From Terfezia claveryi (lineage: Eukaryota; Ascomycota; Pezizomycetes; Pezizales; Pezizaceae), in the NCBI GenBank assembly GCA_015179025.1, contig WHUX01000002.1, positions 1 to 64,000 of the forward strand: a stretch of DNA of 64,000 nt. The letters run 5' to 3'. Of the stretch, positions 52,603 through 64,000 are shown piece by piece. The notes beneath the pieces are model-generated. The model saw nothing but the letters and a program-made list of their open reading frames with translations. It had not been told where the DNA came from and did no database searches. The position numbers and the translations under genes are program-made. Numbering within the stretch: position 1 is the first letter of the stretch; each line of letters opens with the position of its first letter.

Positions 52603-55348
52603 TCTAATCGAGACATGGTGGGTTACCTACCCCCCTCCTCCCATCAATTTCTTCCTAGTGAAAAAGGTTTCTGGGGTGGTGAAGTGGTGAGATGGAGAGT
52701 TGTGGTACGAGTAAAGTCGTAATGGGGAATAGGAATGCTGATGTGTAGGCATTCGATAGATGGCCCGGTTGAAGTAGAAGAGTTATTAAAACAGTAAACA
52801 CTAAAAAAAAAAATTAATGGAAAACAAACGGCCCTAATATTTCCCAAGCGTGACCACCTCCAGCTATGGATGGACCTATAAGTGGAGTTAAAGTTACAGA
52901 TATTAGATATCCCTGGAACTCCCAACGCTAAGCAGAAGATTGGCATGGTGATTGCTTGCATCAGGAAATAAAAATACACAATATAAGTTTAGGACAGAGC
53001 GAATTAATGACATGTCAGTCAGCAAGCAGGTTACCTCGATCAGACCCTCGGCAGGTTGGAGAGATGATTAGTTGGTTTCAAGTGGCATGGATTACCGCAT
53101 TAGGTAATGTAGGGCTGACTTTGAGACTGTTATAGTATTACCTGGTCTTTTTAAATGGGGTTTTGGCGTCCTTAGTCCCACCCTCGTTTATTTTTAAATT
53201 TCATTTTCTTAAAAGCTTAATTTGGTTGATATAGTCCTCTGCTATGTATTTTTTTCTTTTCGGTGGTCTTATGGCCTTGGTCTTTGCAGTGCGGATCTCT
53301 TAAGAGACGAGATAGAGTGACGGTGGAGTAGAATTGGGTTCAATTGGAGTGCAGTTGGTAATGTGGAGGTGGAGTAATTTTGGTGGAGGCGGACGGAGTT
53401 GCCTTGTAGTCGTACGACGGCTATATGAACCAGACTAGGCTATATGGAAGCTCATTGTTAACGGTTTTGGTTATCATATGTCGATCACAACGTGGACTGC
53501 CGTAAAATGTTCCCCCACTCTGCCATACCTTTTTTTTTTTAATTTTTTTTTTTAACTCATTACACCTATTCGGACCCAGTAAGGGGACCATGAGGATCTG
53601 CCATACCTAGCTGGGGCTATTTTTCGATTTTAACTTCCCTAGACCTTACACGGCACGGGTGGAGATCGTCCATAGCTGACGAATACTACCGATCGAGACT
53701 AAATACTACTACTGTTTCCACAGCTTAAACTAGAAGGTGTTTGCATCCCGCGTTATTATGTCTGAGACATAGTGCCAAAATTCTAGTCTCTGAGCACCAC
53801 TCTGACGGGATGTAATGACTAGAGATGGTATCATCAAATATAGCCGCCGGGGCGGGGGGGGGCCTTTGCCGCTAATGTTTTGTTGCTGATTGAAACTCCT
53901 TTGTGGCCGTCGTTATCGTGAGGGAAGTCGAAACTAGCTGGAGAGTTCAGCATAAACTAGATAAGTAAAGGGGAAGTATAAATTTGAAAAAAAAAAAAAA
54001 AGGAAATAATAGAAGCAGACTTACAAAACCAAAGTCAGAAACCACAGTAACAACTTCCAACGTGATATAGAAATTGGAGTTCACTAGTGAGTATACGAAA
54101 CTCCAATATGTCTGCAATTTTGCAATGACAAGCCTATAAATGTTATAGACCTGCTTCAAAACATATTGCAGCATGCCTCCTCACCGCCGATATGGGCGTA
54201 CTACCTTAGAAAAATGGTAGATATGTCAAGCTGGACAGGTTCAAGGACAGCGGCATGGAGAGATGACATTGGAGGAATTCTGCAAGCGTTCAACCTCATA
54301 CAATTGAGATGTCAGCAGATGTGAAGGAATGCTGGTCTTACTTCTCTAGCTGGTTTAAAGAATGACCTTGAATCTACAGTATATGATGAACATATACCAG
54401 ACTATCCACCACCAGCTCCAGTTATATCGGGTACTACTGCAGTCAACTTCCTTCAAGAACTCGGACATTATTTCAGTGATTACCAGTCGCTACTCTTCCT
54501 CCAGTCCCCGATCAGCTGATATCTACATCTCCGATCTTACAAAAGCTATTGCCTATGCAGAGCGGTCCCTACATCAGTATGTAGAGGCACACAAGAAACG
54601 AAATACGATCGACAGAAGCCAGACTACTCGACAATATATTTGGCTGCAACCCGTCACTTTCTTAGTTTTCCATTTTATAGTGTTTCACTATAGCCAATAT
54701 AATTTTGCATGATTTAGTTTATTAGGCGCGGAACTCTCTTCACTATCGTTACCGATTACAGTTTCACATAGCAAGGTTTGCCTCTATGCACCTACATGCG
54801 CGAACTAATTTTAGTTGACCTACCGAGTACAAGTGGATGGCCGATCCAGTAACGGCTTCAGAAGCTAGTTTTGGCTCATCACCAGGAATAATATGCTTCT
54901 TTGGACAAACTCACTCGAATTTATTATGCTCGGATCGTTCCTGTGCGAGTTGCTAATGCAGGTCGTATGACGCGGACCCACAGTTGTAATACATATATTT
55001 AATATGGAGCTGCATGAAATGAGATATCGGGATTTCGTGCATGCATTAGTGGAGACCAGGGAAATGGAGCTCACTGTATCTCAAACAATGTTAATCTAAC
55101 ATTGTGCATTATCTGGTACTGTACCTAGTACAATATATACCTATTTTCTCACAACTCGGAAGGTTGCGTTCGCTCTGTAAGAGTCTAGAAGCTCCAGAAC
55201 CCTTCACCGTATGGGGGGCCTGGACTAGAGGCTTTGAATTAATCTTGCGTTATTTGACCTGGATAAATTAAACTACAGTAGGCACTTTACACTTGTACTT
55301 GGTAATACATAAGTAGTACAGGGGACGTATGACAGGTACTCGTAGGTG
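52603..55348. other. Gene-poor, A/T-rich stretch
   Basis: No gene supported. T- and A-runs occur at 52803-52813, 53528-53553 and 53987-54001. One copy of the CTCGATCAGACCCTCG repeat is at about 53035-53051. Open frames at 53947-54174, 54362-54712 and 54865-55074 show no domain and sit in low-complexity sequence. Confidence 0.45.
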
Positions 55349-56574
55349 TAGTCTCGATCAGACCCTCGTCGTAGGTAGCACTCGGATCGCATGATCGAGT
55401 CCCGACTAGGTATAGTCTCGTACCCGGGTCATATGGTATTCTTCGACCCTGAGATGGTTAGAGCAACAAGTCTAGTAGTCTCGATCAGACCCTCGTAGAG
55501 GGTGCTACCTGCTAGTCTTGAAGTCACGAAGGAATGGCTTGCACTAGGCCCTCTGTACATCATTATTATGGTGCCAACCAGACTAACGTTATGTATTCGA
55601 GTTATGTAATAGTTGCGGATTAGCACGCAACTCTAAAATAAATCGAATCACCCCTAGACTTGTAGTCTCGATCAGACCCTCGTAGAGAGGTAGCACCACC
55701 TCTAAGTCATTGTAGCGCAGCAAATCTAACCTCCCATGGAGGGGCTAGTGCATGCCAGACTAACCTCTACGCGGGTCTGCCAACCAGACTACAAATTAGT
55801 CTACTACAAATCCAATAAGAACAAGCCTCTACGAGGGTGTTGTGCCAACCAGACTAAAGAACAAGTAGGCGCCAATCAGTCTAAAGAAGCTCGAGGTTGC
55901 CAAGAGTGAATCGTAACTTCCTAATCCGGTGTTTTAAATGTTGGAGTGGACTTAGTCTCGATCTAGACTAGCGTGGACTAGTCTCAATCAGACCCCCGCA
56001 GCTGGTTGACATAGGAGGTAGTACAGAGGAGGTCATGCAACCAGCTTTGAATGGGAGGAATGGAAATGGACCACCCGCGTATCCTACCGCATATCATGGT
56101 CCCTTGAAGGACCCTTCAATCATTGAGAACCGAGGTGGTGTTCAAAATCCGGGTAACGTACTACACAATGGTCTGTTTGTGGACTGGAAGCACTCGGGCT
56201 AAGCCTTTTGCAAATGCCGCTCAGTCTCGCTCTGGTGCCGCTGCACAGTTGTTCTTCCACTTACGATCCCGAGCCGTAAGTCCGGTTAGCTAGACTAAAT
56301 CCACTAAGGTAAGGTATGTTGTGCGATTCCGTATATATGACGCTTTATGCGCTGACCGCTCGCACATTCGCATATTCGCATATTTGCATGCATCATTATT
56401 GGGCTTTCCCTATTGCAGCTTCATCTGGGACGCCTCTAACCTTGGCACCTCTACGTGCCAACCAGACTAACCCCTTCTACCTAGTCTCGTGCCTATCTGG
56501 GACGTAGTCCCGTGCCCAGACCCTCGTAAGAGGCTGGGACGACGTATTGACTAGTCTCGATCAGACCCTCGTAG
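55349..56574. repeat. Cluster of a dispersed repeat with TAGTCT...AGACTA ends
   Basis: TAGTCTCGATCAGACCCTCG occurs at 55349, 55476, 55663 and 56552, with variants at 55979 (CAATCAGACCCCCG), and partial at 53035. The opposite-end motif GTGCCAACCAGACTA occurs near 55572, 55790, 55842 and 56450, with variants at 55868 and 60667. In several cases a left motif is followed within about 110-150 bp by the right motif, so the pair may bound a short MITE- or SINE-like unit. TAGTCT and AGACTA are inverted. Confidence 0.6.
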
Positions 56575-58051
56575 TGTTGACGGCGTTTCAGCTGCCCGGA
56601 TGTGGCACAAGCGGCCAGGATTATGGAGTGCAGGAAGGCTGAAAGGAACAGCAGACACATTGGATACCTGGAGAAACGGCCATATTGCAGCGGGTGTCCA
56701 CGCGGAGGGCAGATCGAGTCTGAAAAACTGGCAGATCATAACCCTCATTCCTGGCACATTCTTCTTTTTATCAGCCTCTCATCCAGAAGCTCGGATGTTT
56801 TGATTTTGCCGGCTGGAAGATCGCCGTTTTTTTGTGGCATGATTAGTGCTAGGTTGAGGGTTTGAATATGCATAGAGTACTGATCTCACAGGGGCAATAT
56901 CTGATCCCTGAGATGGACATTGCAGGTTGGTTATGGGATAGTTCCGACCCAAAATCCGTTACTTGATGTGAACGCTGACTGGAACTAGTTCAGCATGCGA
57001 TGAACAAACCACCTCTGGCTCGTATAATTTAGAGTAACTTATGTATACGAGGTATGGGCCCCTCCCTGTCCATTTGGGGGCTGCATACGCAAATCGACCC
57101 AGGTGAAGTCTGCTTCACTTTTGCCCACACCATGGCCAGGTTGCTTGTTTTCTCGAACTCTGAGCAGGCATATAGCTGGGCCCTGGGGACACCGAATATA
57201 ACTCAAGAACAGATAGAGCAAAAGCTGCGGGCACCCTCCGTCAACTGTCGTACAGTCTTCTTCCCACGGCATTATCCCGCTTGGTGAGTTGCCGTCTAGT
57301 CCTTTTGCCTAGAGAATACCATTCGGTTACCGCGGATGTTGCATGATGGTGATGCACAGTCACAGGCCTTATTTGGCGTTATATCGCCCTCTACTACAGC
57401 CTTTCTGGTGGGTGTATTCGGCACATATTGTCTATTACTACTGTTGTTTTTGCTGACGTGCCATTGAATTGAAACAGACACCCACTGGGTCTGTCAGGCT
57501 GTCTGCTGATGTACTTTAGCCCGTATTTGACGGCGGCGGCATATCCAAGCACGGGGGCAATTGGTCGAAGCTACAGCTGGGATATAGTTGCGATAACTAT
57601 ACAGAGTTTTAGAGTACGAACGGGAAAACCTCCCTGGGTTCGTTCTAGAAGAATAACAGCTGCCATTCATTACAATATCCATACATATACACGCTACATG
57701 TTTCCCACGGTTCAGCACGCTATACATTTGGTCTGTTCAACATATCCCGCCAGCTGCGAAATCTGAGACATCCGGGCCTCATTAACCGGTATTGTCATCA
57801 GTTAAGATTAAATTTGCTTGAGGCTGGCCCATATCGGCCGTCTCTGGTTGGAGCACCCCCACTCTTGTGCCTGACGTACGTACCTACGTACCTTGCCTAC
57901 CTCGGCATCATTCAGGAATCATTCACTTGATACGTTTCTGTTAAAATTTTTGGAGCCCAACCTTTGTCGCAGCCCCTCTTTCCACGTTTGGATTGACTCA
58001 CATTTGGTTTATATTTCAAGATAGACGGAGGCAAAGTCAATCTCGGAGACC
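56575..58051. other. Stretch upstream of the FAD oxidoreductase gene
   Basis: No gene supported. Overlapping frames at 56551-56865, 57039-57287 and 57494-57766 on both strands lack domains. The last 150 bp before 58052 have pyrimidine-rich sequence (CCCCTCTTTCCACG) and probably hold the promoter. Confidence 0.4.
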
Positions 58052-59914
58052 ATGACGCCTGTAGATGGGACTAGTTACATCAAGGGGGAGCCAATTAAGC
58101 GCCAAAGAATTGCAATTGTTGGCTCTGGCCTAGCTGGTCAGACGATAGCGTATTTGCTGAATAGAGATAATTTCGATGTGGAGATCTTTGAGATGGTAAG
58201 AGTATTAGTTTATTTATCTCACTAATCCAGTACAATAGAGCGGGTTCTTTTAGTGAAGATACATATCTGAGGTGAAAGTACATTGAGCTAATCTATATGT
58301 TTCACTTTACAGGACACAAAACCTTCATTGGATGCTGCTTCAATGTCGATAACTTACAGCTCCAATGGCAAGCTTACCACAGAACGGGTGGATGTTCCCA
58401 TGAGAGCTTTTGCTGGTGGCTATTACACAAACTTACTTGCGATGTACAAGTACCTTGAGATACCGTTCCGATCACAAAGGTTCCTATTCTCATTCTCAGC
58501 GACAGAATATTCCGAGACCCCGAAATACACTACGGCAGGGACTGAAAGTGAAGATACAAGCGATTACTGTGGGGTGTCAAGATCCAGCAACGGAGATGAG
58601 ACGCCATATTTTATACATTCGTCAAACAACCACCGATTTCCGCCCGTGAAACCAGAGGGGAGGACGTGGTTTGAATATCTCGCAGAGGTTCTCTACCTCT
58701 GGTTCGTATATAGGTACTTTACATTCTGCTGTTTCTGGTTACCACCGGCGGCGAAGACTTTTACGGAGGCTGTAGTAGGCGAGGTTTCAGCACCGACTGG
58801 GAGAACGGAGTCATTACGGGAGTACCATAAAAGGATACATCTTCCGGAGTACTTTGTCAGGAATTACTTACTGCCGCTGATGTCAAGCGTTACTACATGC
58901 CCGCATGAGACACTTTTGGATTTCCCCGCTATAGATGTTACCGGGTATAAGAAATTCATGCATAAGCAGCCACATTACATGGTTGAGAGAGGGGTGTATC
59001 AGATTCAAAAGAAGCTTCTGAAGGGAGTCAAGATTGGTATGCAGAGGAGGGTTCTGAGCGTCAAATCGTTATGCAATGGAGAGAAGGGAACTGGGTCTAT
59101 TTTGCTGCGGTGGGAGGAACTGAGTAATGGTATAGTCCATGAACAGGAGTTTGACCAGGTGGTATTGGCGGTCAGCCCGCACTGCGTGGGAAATATTTAC
59201 AAGAAGCTATCGAAACAAATGTCAAAGATACCTTGCTGTGAATCAGAGGTGGTGGTACATTATGATGAGAGGGTTATTGAGGACGTGTTTGACCATTCAA
59301 GGGAATTACTGGCCGTCAGCGATATTTACGCCGGCGCCGGGAATCAGTGCATTTCCACCACACCTTATCCTAGCGCCAAGCTCGGCCAGTTGCTGGGATC
59401 ATGTGAGAAGTTACTAGGTAACACTGATGCACAAATCATCCAGCTTAGGACGACAACTCATCCGAGTAATATGGTCTTCCATAAATCAGCATCCCCGTTG
59501 TCGCTATTGAATAATGGACAAAGTGTGCCTAGCTTGGTTACTGAGTCGACACATATCCACCCACCGGGGGTGCTGTTGACTACGAGCACGATTTATCCGT
59601 TGAGGCAGGATAAGATACTTGGGATGAGTAGATTTGTGAGGGTGCTGAGGACTCCGGAGAGTAGGGATGTTGTGGAGGGGTTGTTTAGGGGGAAGGGAGT
59701 TAGTATGAAGAAGGGATATGTGGATGAAAAGAGCGAGGAGGGCGTTGACGATGGGAAGGAGTGGAGAAATGGGGACGAGGGAGTATGGCTTTGTGGGGGG
59801 TGGTGCTGGGATGGGATGGTCCTGCTGGAAGGGTGTGTTAGGAGTGCAGTGCGTGTGGCGAGGGAGTTGGGAGTTGAGGCGCCGTGGAAGGTGGAGAGCT
59901 GGGGTGATAACTAA
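58052..59914 (+). CDS. FAD-dependent oxidoreductase (NAD/FAD-binding Rossmann, COG2907-like)
   Basis: Two exons, 58052-58195 and 58313-59914, joined in phase 0 across a 117-bp intron (GTAAGA...TTTACAG), give 581 residues. The ATG is followed after 19 residues by IAIVGSGLAGQTIAYLL, with the GSGLAG dinucleotide-binding loop at residues 24-29 and an acidic end of the second strand (VEIFEM). DVPMRAFAGGYYTNLLAMY, FDQVVLAVSPH and the C-terminal VWLCGGWCWDGMVLLEG, the usual second FAD-binding segment, support a flavin amine-oxidase-like fold. No signal peptide or membrane helix. Substrate unknown. The gene looks intact and lies 8.4 kb from the transposon stack. Confidence 0.8.
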
Positions 59915-60807
59915 ACGAAGACATAGGGTTCGTTTGATGACTGGGCGGAGGGCAGGGGTATTTCTAAGATATGTGTCACGATTATAAGGATGGATGGGGG
60001 AGCTTGTTGTTTTATGTCCTACATAAATAGCCTAGTTGGCATCTGTGTTTTTTGTAGCGGATAGTGAGCTTTTATTTTTTTTTCTTATAAGCAGCACTGT
60101 ATATCATATTTGCAGGTCCTATATAAAGATTTTCGACCAATTTATTTGTTTTAATACTAGCAATAATCCATCTATGCCTCAGCCCAATCCTCCAGTGGGA
60201 CCTGTACTGGGTTTATAAACCAGAACCTCTTGACTGAGAGGATTCTCGTACGGGCGGTAGCATGCCTATTATATTCAAACGTTTGTGTGTGGGGTGTGTG
60301 TGGGGGATGGGGGATGGGGGATGGGGGATGGGGGATGGGGTTGATTTAGTACATTTGGCATGTCAGCTAACATATACAAACTGTTTATACTGAGCTTAGC
60401 TTTTCTGATGGGATAAGGTAGGTAGGTTAGGTAGGTAGGTAGGTATACGAGCCTTTTCCTCACACTTGGGATATCCCTCCTTACTTTTGACTGGATTAGT
60501 CTCCCCCTCTCTCCCCACTCCATTATCTAGGATGTTCGAGTGGACTCCAAGTTAATGGCGTAGGATCTATCAATAAGGGGCGTACACTTTACCTGGGCCT
60601 TGAATGAGAATGAGAAACAATGAACTAGATTACTGAGATTACTATAGTTGGAGTGAGCGTATATCCCATTTATGTACCAACCAGACAAAATACAAAAGTA
60701 GACCAGGAAAGTTAGAAGATGGATATCTATGAATAGTTAAAAAAATTGGAAACGTCATGTAATATATACCTATGGATAATATAAATACTCACCCCGCGGG
60801 TCCTTGC
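59915..60807. other. Spacer between two convergent genes, with microsatellites
   Basis: No gene seen. It contains GGGGGAT repeats (60299-60340), a GTAG tetranucleotide run (60417-60446) and one divergent ACCAACCAGAC motif (60667). The neighbouring genes point towards each other, so both 3' untranslated regions fall here. Confidence 0.6.
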
Positions 60808-63192
60808 TCACGCAAAGGCCAACTTCGCCCCCCCTCCATTAACAAACTTCTTCACCTCATCCGCAATATTTACCCCAACCATCTCCAATTCCGGTTCAGG
60901 AACCTTCTCCTTCTCCTTCTCCTTTACCACTTCACCCACCTTCCTCTCCTCCACCCTCTCCACCTCCACATTCACCCCCTTCGTATCCCCAATCAAAGGA
61001 GGAGTTTTACCAATCAACCTCCTCCACCTCATCCACCCTTCAAACACCCTCAACCTAACCTCCACTCTCCACCAACCCCACAACGCCCCTACCCACCCCA
61101 CCCACCCCTTTAGACTCCTCAACCCCAACCTCCTAACGTTCTCCATCTCTTCCTCGAACACAGTTCTAGCGCAGTACCTCGCAAGGATCAACCATACCCT
61201 GACCCCCGCCTCAGGCGAAGTATGTAGCGACTCATCCAAACTCCGGGTTAAATCATTCGTCTTCAAAATCAACAAAATAATCGGCGGGACATGTGCGAGC
61301 AACTGCATTAGCTGCGCCAACATAGCACCCTGTCCATGTCCTGTAACATCCGTTGGAGTCATCAGCGCTGACGTAATCGCTGCTTTCTCCGTTGAGGTAC
61401 GCGGGGTATTTACTATTCCTCCCCCACTGCCACGGGACTCACTATGCACCAGCACTGTATAATCCCTCCCTGTAATTGCACTCGCAAATAGTGGGAACTG
61501 CTCATCTTTAATTCCGGCAACCTCCTTCGCCCACTTTCTCATCCTCGCTTCATCACCATCCAGCACCGCCAACCACAGTTTCGCATAGTTCCTCCTCAAC
61601 TCCCCAGGGATATCCCTATACAAACCATGATCGTATAGAATGATATCAAAACCCCGCCCTTGGCTCCTACTCCACCCTGGGATCTTGTCATTGATTCTGA
61701 TAGCTAGATTTCCCCCATGAGGATCACAATGTAGAGGTGCCCTATCCCCAAAAACCATCTCGTTGAATATTCGAGCTAGCGCGGCGGAGACTTCGTCCCT
61801 AGAAATACCTACCTCATCCAACCAAGCAAGATCATCGAGGCGTTTCCCCGGGAGAAACTCCATCACGAGAACGCGAGGCTTGGACCAGACTACTGTTGGG
61901 ACGACAAGGGGACAGGTTTTAGGTTGGATAACAGAGAAATGGTTGCGCATGCGTTCGATGTTGGAGGCCTCCATGGTGAAATTGAGTTCTTGTGGGAGCG
62001 AGGACTCAATCTCATCAGAGAGCCATTCGAGGGGGTATTCGGGGAAAAAAAATTTGATGTTGCGGAAGGCGAAGCGCGTTAGGGCTATATCGAGGGGAAT
62101 CCACTCGGCGAGGGCAGGGTGTTGAAGTTTAACGGCTACTCTGGGGGAGCGTAGAGGTCAGCTTCCAACAGCCTGCTTTTTTTTTTCTCATTTCCTTTAG
62201 AGGGGCGGGGTAAATCATACTCCTGCCCAGATCCCTTAAGTTTTGCCCTGTGAACTTGAGCTAGAGATGCGGCTCCTATTGGTGTACGATCAAATTCTTC
62301 AAAAAGATCTAAGATTGCACAGCCAGTCTCGTCACAGATCATTTTTTCGATGCTGGCGTAGGACGATACAGGGCATTTATCTTGGAGGGGAATAAATGTT
62401 TTTGTCCATTCCGGGGGGAGTAAATATCCCATTGCGGCGAGATGTTGACCCAGTTTGATGAATATTGATCCATTTTTTTCGAGGACTTTGTAGGTTCTGG
62501 TGGGGATAGTTAGAAAATGGATATTGATGATGGAGGAGAGGTGGAGGGGCAGGGATAGGTACCTATCTGCACAGCGCTGGTGACAAGCTGAGAGGAGCCT
62601 TTCTTGTTCTTCTTCTGAGTCTGTTTGATCTTCGATAGTCTTTAATGTTACCCTGTAACTATATTTCGTGGAATAGAATCCCACATTAGCCATCTTCAAC
62701 CTTTGCCAATAGCAGCTCGTGCCTCCACAACAACAAACCACATCCAACTTACTCATTGATACACAACACCAACCCCGACGCCACCCTCCCCGCCCTCTCC
62801 GCCGCATTCACAAAATGCTTTAAATCCTGCCATCCATACCTCAGCGCCCCCAACGTCGCCCCCCCAGCTACAAGTCCCAATATCAAATTCCTTCGGCGTC
62901 GTTTACTAGCCTTATTGATAATAACAGCTCTATTCACAAAAGCAGCGTCTTCTGCTAAAGTCGACTGAAACCGTCTGCTGCTGGTGGGAGGTAGCTTGGC
63001 CGAGAGCTTATTTGTGGAGAGTAATTGCGGTTTCTTCCCTAGACACCGGTTGCATGTCCAGAGGGAGGATTCGGTGTGAATACCTCGTACCCGTATTCGA
63101 GGTAGTATAGGTACCTGTGCTTGGGGGGGTTTGCCGGAGAAGGGCCTGGTGGAATTCGAAGCTCGCTGGAGATTCGAGCGGAGAGCTCGCAT
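60808..63192 (-). CDS. Mitochondrial ABC1/UbiB-family (ADCK1/Mcp2-like) atypical kinase
   Basis: Four exons, complement(60808-62140, 62221-62496, 62563-62652, 62753-63192), join in frame to 2,139 nt (712 residues). Introns are 80, 66 and 100 bp with GTATGA/CCCAG, GTACCT/ACCAG and GTAAGT/TACAG ends. The N-terminus is Arg/Ser-rich (MRALRSNLQRASNS), typical of mitochondrial import. A membrane helix LILGLVAGGATLGALRY lies near residue 110. ABC1 hallmarks follow: FIKLGQHLAAM (KxGQ), PIGAASLAQVHRA, VAVKLQHP, ELNFTMEASN, VLVMEFLPG, LHCDPHGGN and YDHGLY. Relatives act on coenzyme Q distribution and lipid balance at the inner membrane. The family best fitting is Mcp2/ADCK1; exact orthology is inferred. 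Confidence 0.88.
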
Positions 63193-63977
63193 TCTTGCTT
63201 GTAGACACGATTTCCGTCAATCAAGTTGCAAAATCCTGTGGATACCAATGGTAGGTGTCCAGTGCCACAATTGAAACTTGTAAATGTTGGGATGGTGTGA
63301 AGCTCTTGTTGGTCGGCTACGTAAAAAATCTAACATAAAACTGTTCTTTCGACATGCGTGCACGTGATCGGGGTTCGATTAGAATAGCCACAAGCATTTG
63401 AAACCAATATGTAGAGTACAGTAGATAATCTATGTAGCACTTATCGTCCATCTACGATGACTTCTACATACAACCTACCACTGCACCTATCACCATGGGC
63501 CCTACGCTGGAATCTTGCTAATAATGTGTAAGAGTTTACGAGATTATGGCGAGGAATTCTGGCAGAGAGAAATTATATTCCGTGAGATGTTTATGCTCGC
63601 TATACAGTGGTGCTTGATGCATATGTACCGGCTCATCACGGTTATGCAACACGCGCTCAACGATGCCCTCAGCCAATGCTCGTGGACTGGCATATCCCCA
63701 CCCGTGTCTTAGCCAACCGAATGACAGTTTTATGTCTGATATTAATATTATACTGCGAGCACTTCTACTTAATAAAGAGCCGATCGCGACGGTGACGTCC
63801 CCCCTCTCGCATCTTTTATACTACCAGTAGAGAGATCTTCAGCCTGTGTTGAAGCCTTGAAGGTTTCAGTGTGGCAGCGCCGGATCTGATCTGTCTATAT
63901 ACCCAAACTAAATAGAATAAATCTCCCAAAAAGATACATATACCGAGGCAATATAATACCCATATACCCAAGAACAA
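63193..63977. other. Upstream region of the kinase gene and right-edge spacer
   Basis: No gene supported. Open frames 63515-63712 and 63607-63795 overlap in two frames and carry no domain. The last 80 bp (ATATACCGAGGCAATATAAT, CATATACCC) could be a promoter for the start at 63978. Confidence 0.4.
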
Positions 63978-64000
63978 TGTCTGTCCAGCCAGTCTACGTC
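63978..64000 (+). CDS. Possible first codons of a gene running off the right edge
   Basis: AGAACAATGTCTGTCCAGCC gives an ATG with a good context (A at -3) reading MSVQPVYV to the window end. Only eight codons are visible, so no product can be named, and it may be chance. Confidence 0.2.

Noticed and set aside
55380..55410. tRNA-like B box (GATCGAGTCCC)
   Set aside because: No acceptor stem or A box at proper spacing could be found, so no tRNA gene is called.
63515..63712. 65-codon frame near the right edge
   Set aside because: No domain, overlaps another open frame on the same strand, and no splice or start context favours it.

Overview
This window is a eukaryotic, filamentous-fungal chromosome segment, most likely an ascomycete (Pezizomycotina). 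Coding genes carry short GT-AG introns (52-117 bp), the retroelements are chromodomain-bearing Ty3/Gypsy elements, and several repeats show C-to-T decay like repeat-induced point mutation (RIP). The genus cannot be told from the sequence.

Positions 1 to about 49,612 form one nested transposon stack with no recognisable host gene. The base layer is a decayed two-gene PIF/Harbinger element (Harb). Its transposase is now in three pieces (complement 48365-49113, then 4993-5555 and 12171-12436) and its second ORF is complement 12802-14298. Into it went a Gypsy copy (GypD, 14330-15495), hit in turn by another (GypC, 15496-19033); a full-length Gypsy of a second family with identical LTRs (Gyp2, 5556-12165); and large Plavaka-type DNA transposons. 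One Plavaka (Plv-1, 19034-48364) is itself split by an intact-looking Plavaka (Plv-2, 20171-30076, TSD TA), a non-autonomous LTR element full of GC-rich tandem repeats (31091-33884, TSD TGCAC), a solo LTR (36022-36519, TSD ATTAA) and a full-length decayed Gypsy (GypB, 38087-44527, TSD TCTGG). A further Plavaka end (Plv-a, 3703-4992) is cut by the 3' part of another Gypsy (GypA, 1-3702).

The two most interesting points follow. First, Plv-2 is a 9.9 kb Plavaka element with four genes in two divergent pairs: a zinc-finger transposase with one intron and three unrecognised genes (called B, C and D here), all also present as relics in Plv-1 and so vertically kept parts of the element. Second, the flanks of Plv-1 (right) and Plv-a (right) are the two halves of one Harbinger codon series with a 2-bp duplication (AG). 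This implies that the 14 kb between them (about 5-19 kb) was inverted by exchange between two oppositely oriented Plavaka copies.

Positions 49,613-64,000 are low-copy. They hold a relic of mitochondrial FAD glycerol-3-phosphate dehydrogenase (51.5-52.6 kb), a long gene-poor tract with a dispersed short repeat in both orientations (55.3-56.6 kb), an intact two-exon FAD-dependent oxidoreductase gene (58052-59914, +), an intact four-exon mitochondrial ABC1/UbiB-family kinase-like gene (60808-63192, -), and possibly the first codons of a gene at the right edge.
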